Source: Phialocephala subalpina
Taxonomy: Eukaryota > Ascomycota > Leotiomycetes > Helotiales > Mollisiaceae
Direction of reading: 5' to 3'
Assembly: GCA_900073065.1 (NCBI GenBank)
Contig: FJOG01000009.1
Span: 1,256,267 to 1,320,266, forward strand
Length of the DNA: 64,000 nt
Shown here: one piece after another, positions 31,887 through 44,517 of the stretch
Layout of the letters: the number at the start of each line of letters is the position of its first letter
Position numbering within the stretch: the first letter of the stretch is position 1
Position numbers and translations under genes: made by a program
The notes under the pieces: model-generated
Seen by the model: only the letters and a program-made list of their open reading frames with translations
What the model was told of the DNA's origin: nothing
Databases searched by the model: none

Positions 31887-33036
31887 ATATGCTCTCATCT
31901 GGGGGAGGCATTTGTTGAGTCCGGAGTGTTGGATGAGGCATTTGTTTTTGCGGATAGAGGGAAAAAGGGGTTGTAGATCATGGCTTGGGTTTGGAGGCTT
32001 GGATGAGGCATTTTCTGATCCCCGGTTTTTGGGATAGAAAAGTGAAAAGGCGCAGCCCGTTATGGTACTGCTTGGAGGCTAGATTGAGTAATCCTTGTGT
32101 TGCTAGAACGGAGGGGAAAAGTCAACTATTCATGTTCATATACCAGAATGCCGACTATTCATGCTTTCAACTAATCTGAGATTCGTCTTCGTCTCAAATA
32201 TCGATACAGTTGAATATCTTTCACCCACAAACTATACGATATTCGTTCTATAATGTAAAATGCTCATGCTTTCCTTCTCTCTTTCTCTAAGTCCACTAGT
32301 AACGAATTTTGAAGTATCAGATCTTCGCTTGAAGAAGTCTTTATCTCCTGGAGAGAGAAAGTGAAATCGTCTTCCTTGTTGGGATGAGATCACCAACTTC
32401 TGGGTTGGAACTTGATGTTTAGAGTATCGCTTAATTCTTCAGTTGGGTTTGGAATTAATACGCCTCGTACGTTCAACAATTCTCACCACCAGTGTCCCCA
32501 ATTGCTTGCCTCCGACATGCATCACTCTCACACCAAATCCGCACCAAAGCGTCAGGACATTCAAAGATCAGAGCATAACTACCCCATGCTTTCGGACTTC
32601 TCAAACACACGGCATTTAGCACCTCCAGCCTTAAGCCCTAGAACACTATTTCCCGCATCTAACACTCTTACTCCAAACATCCACCCAAAACGAGGCTTAC
32701 GACTGAAAAAGAGGTAGCCAACTTATTTGAAGAGAATCTTATTAGTAATTGACAACGTCTTATCTACATACATGCCTGCTTGCTTGCTTTCTCATCGCAG
32801 TAGTCCCAACGCCATTTCCCTAACCCAGCATCCCCGGGAATCCATCCAAGTATACAGTATGTACAATACAGAAACCAGCAATCTGCTCATAACGCCGTCC
32901 CGTTCGTTCAAAGCTCCATGTTCAAAACCACCAAACCCACGCTATGCAATCAATCGTTCTCACTTTTTCCATCTCCAACCACTTTTCTTCAACGAGTCCT
33001 GTATGCCTAAAGGAAGATGTAATGTGATATCCAGGT
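31887..33036. other. Intergenic region, 1.15 kb
   Basis: 3' flanks of choline oxidase and CHS7. A 12-14 nt motif containing GGATGAGGCATTT occurs twice with a third, weaker copy between 31900 and 32015. No gene is supported. Confidence 0.5.
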
Positions 33037-34216
33037 TTAGTAGGCAAAACCCCCATAATTGGAGTTTCGTGCTTGTTGGGGATGAGCGTACATTCCGCTG
33101 GAGTAATCGGTGTCTTGGTAGATTGTGTTTCGGCGCTCGTCTTCGGGGAGGAGTTCTTTGACTTCCCAATTGTTGAGTTTGGTGCCGACGGAGAATTCGA
33201 GATCTTCGCGGGTGATGGAGTCCCAGTACTGTTTGTTTTGTTAGCATTTGCCAATTTCTTATTCCGTGAGAGAGAAAGAGAGGGGGAGGATTTGGGGAAA
33301 AAGGGGGGGAGAAGGGGGGGGAGAAGGGGGGGAACAAACCTTGTAGACCATCATAACAGCCAAGAGGTTGCAGATAGTGGCAAAGAAAAGTCCGTCGAGG
33401 TAGTGCTGGACAGCATTACAGATAGTGTTGCTGAAAGCGTATAGGATAACCTGTCCAATGACAAAGAAGAAGGCTCCGAACGCAAGGTCTCCCAATGGCC
33501 AGCGTTCTTGCAGGGTGTTTACTACAAGAATTACTTGCATGATGAAGTAGATCAACAATGCGATCCCAGAAACCAGGTACAGCACAACAAACAAACCAAC
33601 AGTCTTTGTGGGGCCAAGCCCAGCCCAAGATTTGAATGTCGCGAGTGATACTAAGCCCGTAATGATGAACATAGCAAAGCTGACTGTGCGGAGGAGCCAG
33701 ACTGATATCGTTGTTCCATCTTCATATAATTGGAATCCTACGAATCCGTTGATGAGGAGAGAGACGCAGAGAGCTGAGACGAGACCGCTTTGTACGGCTG
33801 CGAAGTATGGGTATGCGCCGCTTCCCGGAGGGACGACCCCAGAGTCGAGGACGAGTGATGCGAAGGTAAGGAGCATGTAGACGTAGAAGAAGAAGGTAAT
33901 TTCTTTGCGACCTATTTATAGACAATGTCAGATCCAGATTCCAACAAAACATCAACAAACCGGTGAGGAGTGCCATACCAACAGCAGTAAACTTGCTTCG
34001 AACGTGCAAGATCATGATAACGGTCATAATGAGTGCGACGATGTGCATGAATGACGCAGCGCCTTGGAAGATGATCGTGTTGGCTAATTCGATGTTTCGC
34101 GCATAGCAGTCTGCTTCAATCCCATGCGACCCAGCAATGTGCGAGATAGCGCCCACGAGAGAACATAACGGTACAGACGCCTGCTCGCAGATCGTATTGA
34201 AGTCTCCGAACCCCAT
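33037..34216 (-). CDS. chs7: Chitin synthase export chaperone Chs7
   Basis: Three exons, 34216-33979, 33911-33340 and 33228-33037, give 333 aa, the normal Chs7 length. The start [21 protein letters not shown] is the family signature, followed by about seven membrane segments (e.g. [39 protein letters not shown]). Then comes the conserved [15 protein letters not shown] loop and the C-terminal [14 protein letters not shown] segment before a short cytosolic tail. Chs7 sits in the ER membrane and is required for folding and exit of class IV chitin synthase (Chs3). The second intron is 111 nt and contains a long C-run/G-run tract. Confidence 0.94.
33282..33332 (+). other. G-run tract in CHS7 intron 2 (potential G-quadruplex)
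   Basis: On the plus strand there are five runs of 4-8 G separated by 5-7 nt of A/G/T: 33282-33286, 33294-33297, 33303-33309, 33314-33321 and 33326-33332. The last three are in a near-perfect 11-12 nt repeat (G7-8 AGAA). The tract abuts the 5' splice site of intron 2, so the transcript carries the C-rich strand. Confidence 0.85.
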
Positions 34217-34699
34217 CTTGTCCTCCTTTGTGTGTCTTGTATCAATGTTTTCAATTGATGTTGAAGTGAAGAGGCTGTGGCGAGGGAGACGTTGTCGTCG
34301 CTGCGAATCGATTTCAGGAATGTTGTAGAAGCGAAATGTGTTGATAATGAGAGTAATGCTCCTTCTACCAAGTGAATGGAGGTGGAGATGTTGTTTGGGG
34401 AGTTGGAAAGAGCAAGTTGGTTGTGGTTTGAAAAGGAGAGGCTCTAAACAAACAGGTCTCGTTCAATAGGCTTGGCGGTCGTTGCTAGAAGGCTAGCGGA
34501 TTTTGCAACACGAGCAACCAGATCAGGTGATCAGTGGAGAAGTTGAGTTGCACTACTAGATTCTCTATAAGAACCAACTATATTTTCAAACGCATCATGA
34601 GAGCCTCCACTCAGCGAAGCTCTCCTACCATGATTTCTACCATGAGAGTGATCAGTGTCACGTGTGATGGAGCCTGTCACGTGTACTGTCTGAGACGTT
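34217..34699. other. CHS7 upstream region
   Basis: Probable promoter and leader of CHS7. No other element is recognised. Confidence 0.45.
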
Positions 34700-35760
34700 T
34701 TGAATTTATATGAAGGCGGGAGGATTGGCGATAAATAGTTGAGTCGAGAATACACTAGATCTGTGTATGAGCCAAAGGCTGTGTGTCCGATAAAAGCTCC
34801 ATGATAACAGTGAATTTCCAATATCGAACTCCTCCACTTTCCACTCTCCGCTCATCTGAAGTGCGTCGTCTCCAAAATGTCTGTCAGAGCTTCGATCTCT
34901 TGGAAAGGTGGAACTTGGGAAGGCTATCCAGGATGTTGTCTGCAACAATGTTTTGCCCAGCTGCCGTTCAGCGACCTCTGTTGCTTCACCGTCGCCTGCT
35001 TGCACATGCCAATATCGTAAGACTCGTCGCGTACACAGTATGATCAAGTCCAAGACATGCCGAATGAAGACCTGATGAGATATGGACTCAGCATCGTTGT
35101 GCTTCTTCCTTCAGGCAGAAGTATCTCGAGGCAACGGCGTTCAGCAACACATGCGCAACGTTGGCCAGCTAGAGGTGGTGTACGCGACTCGATCGATCTC
35201 AACACTCCACTCATGTTGACTTTGAGCCTGCAGATCAGGCTTTCGATTTCAAAGACAAGAAACGGTGTGCATTCAACGCCCGAGCAAAAGGCCTCATAAA
35301 TATGTGGCGGGATATGCGCCAATTGATCCCAACCATCACTTGATGACTAGGAGGTGCCTTGATGTTTGGGGCTTTTACTGTGCCCTTGAGAAGTACAAGC
35401 AACAACATGAGGGGTTCAGAAATCGGGAGTTTGCATTGACTTGAATGCAATATACACAAGGGGGCTGGTTGGTATGGCTGGTCGCCTATTGCAGCGCCTG
35501 TCCAGGTTAACTTCTCCAGTGGGATATGTAAGAAACGCGTAAGAAAAGAAGCGCAGATCATTCAAGTCGATATTGGCAGGAGCAAGAAAAAGAATGAGGT
35601 CTGTTTGCAACTGACTTCTGGCTGCCTCTGCCCGGTGTTTCAATACCATGTTGATAAGCCTCGGTGACAAGCCGAATGGAGCAGCATCGTGTAACGCGAT
35701 GAGAGAGGCAGGTCGGGCACTTTCGAGAAAGGAAAAGCAAGAAAGCAAAAGATTCACAGC
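34700..35760 (-). pseudogene. Relic of an ankyrin-repeat gene
   Basis: Minus-strand fragments in order resemble ankyrin repeats, but in different frames and without a usable start or splice pattern. One reads ALHDAAPFGLSPRLINMVLK (~35700-35620) and another reads TPPLAGQRCACVAERRCLEI near 35170. The T/A-L-H-x-A-A and LL/VLKH positions fit the ankyrin consensus. Frameshifts and stops between the pieces suggest a long-dead gene. The assignment is tentative. Confidence 0.33.
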
Positions 35761-38700
35761 GAATCATCTCTTACCGTTGAGACGTCGGATTGTGCGGGCG
35801 GAAAGACCTTGGGAGCAGGCATATCGGCATGGCTGCATGCGACGTTGAACGAACACGGCTGACACTCTTGCGTTATTTCGTGCTCCTACCTGACGTGGAC
35901 TCTTCAAATGTACTATACAGCCACTGGGATCGCATGACCGGATGGTGGTGTCAAATGGTGGTTATTGGAAAGAGTCTCAGATGGATGTCAATGGTTTTGT
36001 GGGTGGTATGAAGTTGGTGAGTTTTGCCGGATAGACAGCTGAGGGCATCTGATGCGAGACCAGGTGTTCTTTCGCCCTTCTAGGCATCTGAGTTGATTTC
36101 AGCGGTGGCGTACGAAGTATGGAGCTGGTTCGAGCAAGGTAACACTTCGGTTTGGCGGTGTTCAGATTTCATCACGAATAGATGATCTCGACCCTAGTGA
36201 GGGGTGGAAGTGGGAGGAGAAGATCGGAATTCTTGACTTCCAACCTCGGACGGCAAAAAGGGGTCCGCAAACGAGTCATCAAAACGCCCATTTACACAAC
36301 ATCGAAACCTATCTATTCTTGTTCCGGCACATGATGTTTCGCGTTTCTTTAACCTAAACACTGTAAGATAGTCAAGTTCGGAGTAAGATTGGGATTGGGG
36401 ATTTGCGTTTGTTCTGCAGCATATCCTTGAATTATTGCCTTCCTCCGGCCCATCCTGGCCGTCTTAATGCTCTCATTTGTCCCGTCCGCAAAGCTTACCG
36501 TGTCACGAAAGTTCGAGATGCCACGCGCTAATCAACGGCGTTTGTGGTTGTGGCGCTCTGCGTGGTGGTGGAGACTGCAGCTCATCAATTTTGGCCACAC
36601 CACCATTTCATTGCTTTGTCATTGGTATGTACGAAGTTTCGTATCGATACACCGAACAAGCAGGAACTCTGGAACCTGGCATCATGGATCGCGGATGATC
36701 TGGCAGCCAGCCTTGTTTAGATCGAGTTAATGATGGGGACTGTACTTGTGCAGTACGAGGCGATGTACACTAGGTCTCGTATACAGACTCTGCCCAATAT
36801 CTCTGCCGGCAACGCACAATCAGATCCACCCCTGGGTCTTCTATTTGAGGGTGATTCGAGGTGAAAGATTCGGATATGAAGATGCAAGTGTGCCGAAACC
36901 AACCCTCAAGGACCCATGAAGAGATGGTCCAAATTGACGCTTTGTGAGCTGTACTGCGCCGTAGACACTACTGCGACCAGGACGTAAAGAACAAAAGAGC
37001 GAATCCAAGGAGACGACGTTGGCTGCTCAACGTGATACATTCATGTGTGGCTTTCGGCGTTGATGAGCCTCCTGATGACCCCTGTCCCATACTCATCGCT
37101 TCTCAGCATTCCTTGGACAGCCACAAGCATCCAGCTGAAGCCGGAGAGGGCCTGAGGGTCGCATGATGGGCTGTATGAGACTGGCTGGCGAACCGTGGAC
37201 CGCGGTTGACGATCAAATCAAACCAGAGAGTGGCAGCACTTGAAGATGGATGGAATTTCCCTTGATATTCCGGTCCAGTTCCCGAGACAGCGGCACAGGC
37301 GGAATAGTGCCTTTCCAGGTCATCATCGTCAGTGTCTACGACAGGACCTCAGGGACGCGAAAGGTTAACAAGGCGGCGGCAGGCTATCCGCTCTGAGCAC
37401 AACAAGTTGAATGCGGCATCTCATATTGCGAGACGGGGAGAGCAACGAGAAAACGATAATTACTGGACCATTCTGACTCAGACGGCCAGTGCGGGAAGTC
37501 GAATTGAGGAGTCCTTCCGTGCATCGCGATCCCATTCCACTGCATTCCCAAAGTAAGTGCGGCCGTGATAGAGAAGAGCCCCTTGGTGTGATACAGAGTG
37601 CGCCTTGGCTGCTGTACACCGCTCACCGCCTGTTTAAACTCTTTTGGGCGTCCAGCCTCGCCGACTCGGTGTGTTTCTGCCGGTCTCTGCGAGAATGCCT
37701 CTTTGTGATCTCGAACAAACTACAACTCAGTAGCGAGTGATACACATCATATTATGCATTGCAACTCGGTCTCACGCATCATGCGATACTGGCAACGAAC
37801 CTCCCTTCCTGCGATACGGTTGTTAGTCATCGGCGATCAGGAGCAGCTTGAAGCCTTGAACGACAGCAGCAAAAGTTTCACCACCAGCATCTTTCATCCC
37901 ACCACTATTGCCACGGCCTCGCTTGCTGCTGGCTGATCCGCTCCACGAAACGAGTCCCGGAGACCATGGTCAGGTCGTAACGATCTTATGCCTTTTCGCC
38001 TTGCCAAACGTAGGAACCAACACCATGGCGTCTGGATCGCCAATGTGTTTTATGCACCACGTCCTCATCACGGCATGCTTCCAAATGGCAAATGTAATCC
38101 AGCAACCAATGCTGTGGCCAAGATCCACGAAGGCACCAGCAAAGATTGGATGTGACGGTGGTCATCAAGATTGACAGCCTGGTGCTTTGGCGGCTTCCAG
38201 CCAAAGGATCACTCTCGCCACTATGAGTACCACTACGTCGTGCGCTTGCCCTAAGACTCTTGGGCTCCCACGATTCAGCCTAGCGCTTCAACACTAAATT
38301 TGGGACGAATTACATCCTGCTCATGTGCGCTTCTTGGAAAAGAAACCATGGGTCTAGAAATGCTACTTCGTATGAGAGCAAAGGCCGTGATGAGGGGCGT
38401 CGTGAGAAAGATTATTTTCACTCACCCCACCAGATGGTTGCTCTCTGGTCAGGCTCTTTGCAGCGTAGCGCCCCCTTCTTTCTCCACCTTCTTTTTTGTC
38501 CTGCAAGCCTGCAAATAGATATCACGAGGTGCCACTGGACCGTACAGTGCAGTCTGTACCAAGTCGTTTCGCCCGGCGATTGCGATTACGATCTTCAGCC
38601 GGATGAAGTCGAAACATCGCGAAGAACAAGGACATTGATTGGCCACCCGAGGCGCAAGCAATCTTCAGAGACCACGATGATCATGTTGAATCGTCGCTTA

Positions 38701-39700
38701 AACCGTGGACATTGATTTCCTTCTATTTCCACCGACGGCTAATAGGTTTGAGAACCCACACGACGTTCGGAAAGGCATCACCCCAAGCAAAAAGTGTATC
38801 GACTACAAACTACGAGTAGGATGTTTCTCCGATAAAGTCATGAAATCAGTCTCAATAATCGAGTCACAATAAGTAATCTTCCAGGTCCCGCTGCGGATGC
38901 AACCAGGAAACTAGGGGCTTGTTCTCCTACCTCCCCTGGATTTCTGATGGCATCTGAGGATCGACGTCGATGAAATTCTCTTCCTTGTATCATGTATTGG
39001 AGGCATACGCCACGGAAGCTGGATAGCAGAATGCCCGTCTTTCAAAGCATCAGCTTGATTCATTGCATCCCAAAGCACTGCACCTCACAAGCCAGATGTC
39101 ACTCTTACGCGTAGATGAGTCTTTTATTACGTCCTGGTGATGAGGATACTTGCTTTGCCGACGCCCATTTGCTTACCTGACGTCGAACTCTGCCTCCATC
39201 CAGCTGCTGAATGCGGTTGTGGCCTGCTGTCAGATCGTCCTCTGTGGTCCATGAGAAGCGAACATCCGAGAGCAACTCTGCAGCAGCCTGTCCTGTGAAG
39301 CCTGTCCAGCCCCTAAACTACTGCTGCTTGACCGAGCGTAGGATGACCCTTCCCGAGGCTCCGAAGGGATGCGTTCTAGAATGCAATCCCAACGCCGAAA
39401 CAGAACTGTTTCTGCTTGGCTGTGGCCATGAAGTGCGCGATTGATTGTACGGAAGTGTGGAGTCAGAAAAGGATCAAGAAACAACTCCATCGCCCAGGAT
39501 GCAGGACCTAGCACAACGTCGAACCGACATCAGCTAGTCCTCACATATTGTCTCAATAATACCACCCTTTGATCCTAGTGGCACCCCAATTCGGTGTTGC
39601 TTTGAACGTCCTTACAGATGCGAACAGGCCTCCGGTGATTGGCCCTGAGTGTCTTCGGCGCCCGCGACACCACCATGCGGCCATCATGCTGCCGCATTAA
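35761..39700. other. Gene-poor region, about 4 kb
   Basis: Only short, unsupported frames on both strands, no domain-like translation, and no clear transposon ends, long repeats or RNA genes. Base composition is not AT-rich, so it does not look like a RIP-mutated island. It may hold promoter sequence, non-coding RNA or highly decayed genes. Confidence 0.5.
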
Positions 39701-41439
39701 TTATTGTGCGCCAGAGTGACAGCCAGAGCTGGAGCCAAAGCCAGGCTACCGCTCGCGGCGATTGTTCGTTCTCGTGGTCCACTGCAGTAAGTAAACTGTG
39801 AGCCTGCCTGAGCCTTGTCTTCCCGGCTCGATGAAGGCAAGGCAAGCCAGCAGACAGCGATGCGATTCGTTGTTTCTCTGAGTGCATGTCCGTGTCCCAG
39901 ACTCTTCCCCTCCTCCTTCCTTTCCATCCAATCCCCGTTCAGTACGAACCCACAGCGTGAGAGAGTCAAGCCCAGCCACTTTCCAAGACCAGGCAAGACC
40001 CGTTCCCAAACCCAAGGACTTTCTAAACGGAACGCGCATCCATTTCTCAATAATCTTGACTTCCTCCACGCGCTCCACCAGGAGATTGCACTACTCCGCG
40101 ACTGGAACGCCAACGACTGCCCCCGTCTCGTCTCTGGCCTCACCTCATTTTGTCCGCCTGGCTTCCTTGTCGGAGCATGCCATGCCACGCCGACTGTGCT
40201 TGCTTTGCTGATTCCTTAGCATCGTCGCGATATGACTTTTCAGTTTTGCCCTTCCCTCCACGCAACGCACCGCAGCGCACGGCACGCAGCGTCGGATTGG
40301 GATTGGACTGGATTGCTGGCTACTCGGTGGCACACTGGCGATTTTGGTTTGCGAGACTCCAAAGACAAGCGGACGGTGGTGGAGTGACTGGCATTCAACG
40401 CAGGGCAGTGCTGTTACTGGGTCAAATAGCACACATAACACAGTGCAGCGTGAGCGTGATTCCGGTGAGTTGCCCCCATGGTCTGGTCTGGCGATTGCGG
40501 ACGCTTTGCTCGCTTGGGAAAAGGGGGGGGTGACTGTATCAAGGTATGGTTCTGTACTGTATCAAGCTCCTCTCTCCAAACGCGACTACTCATGCTCCAT
40601 CGCCTGCCGTGAACGTAAATGGTGGAGGAAGACACTTTCGGACCCCAGACAAGTCTGTTTATTGGAATCGCTATCATTTTATTAATCAGTTTAATGGCTC
40701 TTGCTGGCTCTTGCAGTGACGGTACGAGCTCACCCCGTTCGTGTTTTGGTGCACCACGACCTGCCTATCGTAATGGCCCATTTCTGATCCTGGCCCCCAT
40801 TTTCTCGCTGGCGCGTCTCCCTTGAAGCCCTTCACAAACTCTGGAATCCCAGACTCCCGCTACTTCCAGGATAGAGCTGCTCCTCCCACTCGAGCCACTC
40901 CCTGTCCCAGTAGAGGAGTCCCCGTCACCCACCAACCATCTCCAGCTCCAACAGTCAGTGCCCCCCCGGTCCTAGTAGTCCCTTCCACCAGTCCACACTT
41001 TCACTTTCTGGGTGTCTCTGCCCTTCGCAGACATCCCTGTATGCAAGCCCTCAGCCTACTGGTCATCCTTCATCGGCGGCCTGTGACATCAACCGGACCT
41101 TGAACGACTTCTTTGAGATCAGCCTCCACTTTGCAACATTATTCACCATTGCCTTTTCACTCCTGTCTGGAACCAAACCAAATTGCAAGGCCACATTTAA
41201 GTTATTCGTCATTCCTCGCCTGTCTGTTCTGCGCTTTCCCTACCAAATAATTTGTTCTCCATTACCGCTTCTGTTTTGGGTTAGCCGAATTCAAGTCGAT
41301 TCCAAGGTACCTTTAATTCACCACAACCGCCTCTCCAGAACCACAATATCAAGGACTCATTCTTTACCTTGTGCCCGTGTATCATTCACCCAAACGTTCT
41401 ACCCGAACAATTTATACGCGGGTGCTTCTCGAAAACACC
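39701..41439. other. Pyrimidine-rich upstream region of the cyclin gene
   Basis: Several C/T-rich stretches and short frames, but no gene that I can support. The composition resembles the long untranslated leaders and promoters of fungal regulatory genes, so it may belong to the cyclin gene downstream. Confidence 0.4.
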
Positions 41440-41939
41440 CTACAATTCAAGCTGATCCGTCTTTGAGTATTGGCACCTTCCTCCATGGCTCTCCGGTGAT
41501 AGAGGTGGACTCAAGGCGAACCATCTCACAAATCAAGAAGGGGAAAGGCAAATCGGAGTGCTGGAAGCTCTGGGCAGACAATTGTTTCGGTTATTGAAGC
41601 TGCTCCAAGGTTACTATTGTCTTGGAATCGGATTCGGTACACTTCACCTTCCAAGGCCTTCTTATTGTTACAACCCTCTCACGACTCCGCTACAATTCAA
41701 GCTGATCCGTCTTTGAGTATTGGCACCTTCCTCCATGGCTCTCCGGTGATAGAGGTGGACTCAAGGCGAACCATCTCACAAATCAAGAAGGGGAAAGGCA
41801 AATCGGAGTGCTGGAAGCTCTGGGCAGACAATTGTTTCGGTTATTGAAGCTGCTCCAAGGTTACTATTGTCTTGGAATCGGATTCGGTACACTTCACCTT
41901 CCAAGGCCTTCTTATTGTTACAACCCTCTCACGACTCCG
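41440..41939 (+). repeat. Exact 250-bp tandem duplication
   Basis: Copy 1 (41440-41689) and copy 2 (41690-41939) are identical over all 250 nt by eye. The unit starts at CTACAATTCAAGC and ends at CACGACTCCG. It lies directly at the 5' end of the cyclin coding frame. The unit is not a multiple of three, so reading through both copies changes frame. It is either a recent duplication or an assembly artefact. Confidence 0.97.
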
Positions 41940-42031
41940 ACAACCCATATCCGAACAATGGTCGAGATGCTGCATACCCTCCGTCGGGATCTTCTACAAG
42001 CAGTTATGGAGGATCATACTCTGGTTCGAGC

Positions 42032-43741
42032 ATGCAGAACAGATCATATACTACTTCCAATCAACTGGCTTCGGCTTCTACTCTGCGAAGAGAAGTCCAA
42101 GGCTCGCATCCTCTACCTTCACAACCACAAAGCCCTTCCCCAGGTAATCGATCAAATACTCTAGCTCCACCAGAGGACCAACCCCGTAGAAAGAGTGCCA
42201 ATGGTGATATGATCCGACCGAACCTACAAATCCCGGCTTCGATCAGCGACGATGGTGGCAGCTTGGCAGAGTTTGCGGCTCAGGTATTTTTCACAAGCCA
42301 GTAATTTATGGACAGTTACTAACTATCTTCAGATCACTTGTTTATTCTGGTTCGAGTCCACCGAAACCCTTAAAAAGGCCGAAGGCCTTCTGCCATCTTC
42401 ATCGCCGATCAAGCGACTTGAGAGAGAGGCACTTCCTTCGAGCGGGTTCAGGAAATGGGTAGTGACTATACTTTCAACAACGCAAGTAACCGACAACGTC
42501 ATTCTCTTGGCTTTGTTGTTCATCTACCGATTGAAGACAAGCAATCCGGCTGTGAAGGGCAGAAGTGGGAGCGAGTACCGCCTTTTGACGGTGGCTCTTA
42601 TGCTGGGCAACAAATGTATGTTTATTTCCGGTTTCCCTAAGGAATTCTACTAACCATTGCAGTCTTGGATGACAACACCTACACGAACAAGACCTGGGCC
42701 GAAGTCTCTGGTATTTCCGTTACTGAGATCCATGTCATGGAAGTCGAGTTCTTGAGCAACATGAGATACAGTCTCTTGGCATCAGAAAAACAGTGGGCGG
42801 AATGGCACCAAAAGTTGAGGAAGTTCAAGATTTACTGCGAACGAGCCGCCAATGCCCCTCTACCGCCGGTCCTTTCTCAGCAACTCCCGACGCCCAATAT
42901 TCAATCGACCCTCCCATCACCACCTTCTATGCAGCATTCTCCGCCTCAGCATACCTACCCAGCTAGCTCGGGCCTCTTGATCGGTCACCACTACCCATCT
43001 CCTCTCTCTCAAGCACCTTTGTCTTCGCCACTGTCAAGCATGCCAGAGCTGGATTTCAGGAGTTACAACCGCAAGCGAGGCTACGATGGAGAAGCTGAGG
43101 AACCAGTTGCAAAAAGAGTCACGAGACCAGCCACGACCCAGAGTCAATACGTACCCAGTCTTCCACCTGCCCGATCCGATGCTCCTCGATTGCCCGTTCC
43201 GAACTTGACAATTTCTACCAGCCAGCCTCCTATGCTCAACGGTTACAGTTCTGCTTCAAGCATAGCTACAAATGTTCCACTCCTGCCTCCTCCAAATGGT
43301 AGAGCGATGTCAACCGTGTACCCCTCAACACCATCCTCTTGGGGACCTCAGCTGCCTATGCTTACTCCAACTGGACCACCACCTGTCAACAATGGTTACT
43401 CGACTCCTTCTCGTCGTACCAGTCCGGGTTCCGTTCATGATCTTCTATCGTACGGCTCGTCTCCCATTTCAGGCAACTACCCAAATCACAACCCTGGCCA
43501 CATCTCGCCCTCAGTCTTCCTTCAACAACGATCTTCACCATACAAGCCTGTCCGACATGTCAACACACTTCTCTACCCTCCACCATCCGCATCGATGCAC
43601 GACTACTCAGTCAACGCCGATCAGATGCACTACCAACCCTTGGGAAAGCGAAACGACTATCGATCCGGTGTTGTCCCCGACTACGCTCCTCACCCATCTT
43701 ATCACTACCCAGTCCTTCCCCAACCAAACTTTCACGCATAA
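42032..43741 (+). CDS. Clg1-type cyclin, Pro/Ser-rich; start unresolved
   Basis: Exons (...)-42283, 42333-42615 and 42663-43741 have consistent phases; from the first in-frame ATG (42032) the product is 537 aa. The cyclin box is in the two middle exons: ITCLFWFESTETLKKAE, then FRKWVVTILSTTQVTDNVIL and LLALLFIYRLK. It continues NKTWAEVSGISVTEIHVMEV and EFLSNMRYSLLASEKQWAEW. The remainder is a Pro/Ser/Tyr-rich disordered tail. This layout matches the Clg1 / Pho85-type cyclin group of filamentous ascomycetes, which act with a Pho85-like kinase in nutrient and autophagy control. The frame is open upstream to 41753 without an ATG and enters the 250-bp duplication, so a spliced 5' exon is likely. 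The coding protein probably starts before 42032. Confidence 0.8.
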
Positions 43742-44517
43742 TGGTCCTTTCTATTTTACCTCATTCGCATGGAGACGATTGCACTAAAAGAGCGAATAGA
43801 GCATTTCATTTTCCCTGTCTTAAAAGAAAAGTCGAGCTCCTCGAGGAGAACTCGCATATTGCATCTGCAGGCGTTATTTTTGCAGCGAGCTCAAAAAGAG
43901 GAGCGTCGCTAGTATACCAATGCATGGCAGGGTGTTTCGGGCGTTTTTATTGTCGATGCTAGGAATGCTCGACTTGTTTGCATTGCATTTTTCTGGCTTA
44001 TGAAGAGCGAAGGGTTTGGGCTTTGGCCTACTACAGTGAGCGAGTGAGCTTCTTGGTATGGTATCGTAACTCTAGGGGGTGGAGCGAGCGTTGAGTTGTG
44101 GCGGATAGCTAGTGATTGCGGTCTTTAGGATTGCAGACAGTCATTAATGGACTCACCATACTGCCAACCTTTGTTTTCAAGACGTGAATTACTTTTGATT
44201 CAATATGATAACTCGCTCTTAAGAATTTTAACCTCGCCTACTAGGCAAGGAGAAAAAGGGGGGGGTTCACGTGACTCTCACCCCCACGCTCTGTCAAGCC
44301 TCGGCCCGGAGCAGATCCCGATGTGTACGTAATCAAGCATCGGGTATTGGTTCAGTCAGTCAGCTTATTGCCGGACTTCGTCGTGCCTTCCAAGTCACAG
44401 TCTCTACCTCGAGTCACACAGTATCCATGTATCACTCAACTTCACCTTAAACTCATCCTTCTTCTCATTCATTTTCACCTTTGTGCGAACGATGTGATTC
44501 CCACACATCTCAACGTC
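43742..44517. other. Intergenic region
   Basis: 3' flank of the cyclin gene and promoter of the thioesterase gene. No further gene is supported. Confidence 0.5.

Noticed and set aside
33072..33444. 123-codon plus-strand frame across the CHS7 intron
   Set aside because: Shadow of CHS7 exons with glycine runs produced by the G-rich intron.
34700..39700. AT-rich, RIP-mutated transposon island
   Set aside because: Base composition is not AT-rich and no terminal repeats or transposase-like fragments are visible.
41100..41439. Upstream open frame as the N-terminal exon of the cyclin gene
   Set aside because: It starts at TTG, has no ATG and meets the duplicated block out of frame with the cyclin box.
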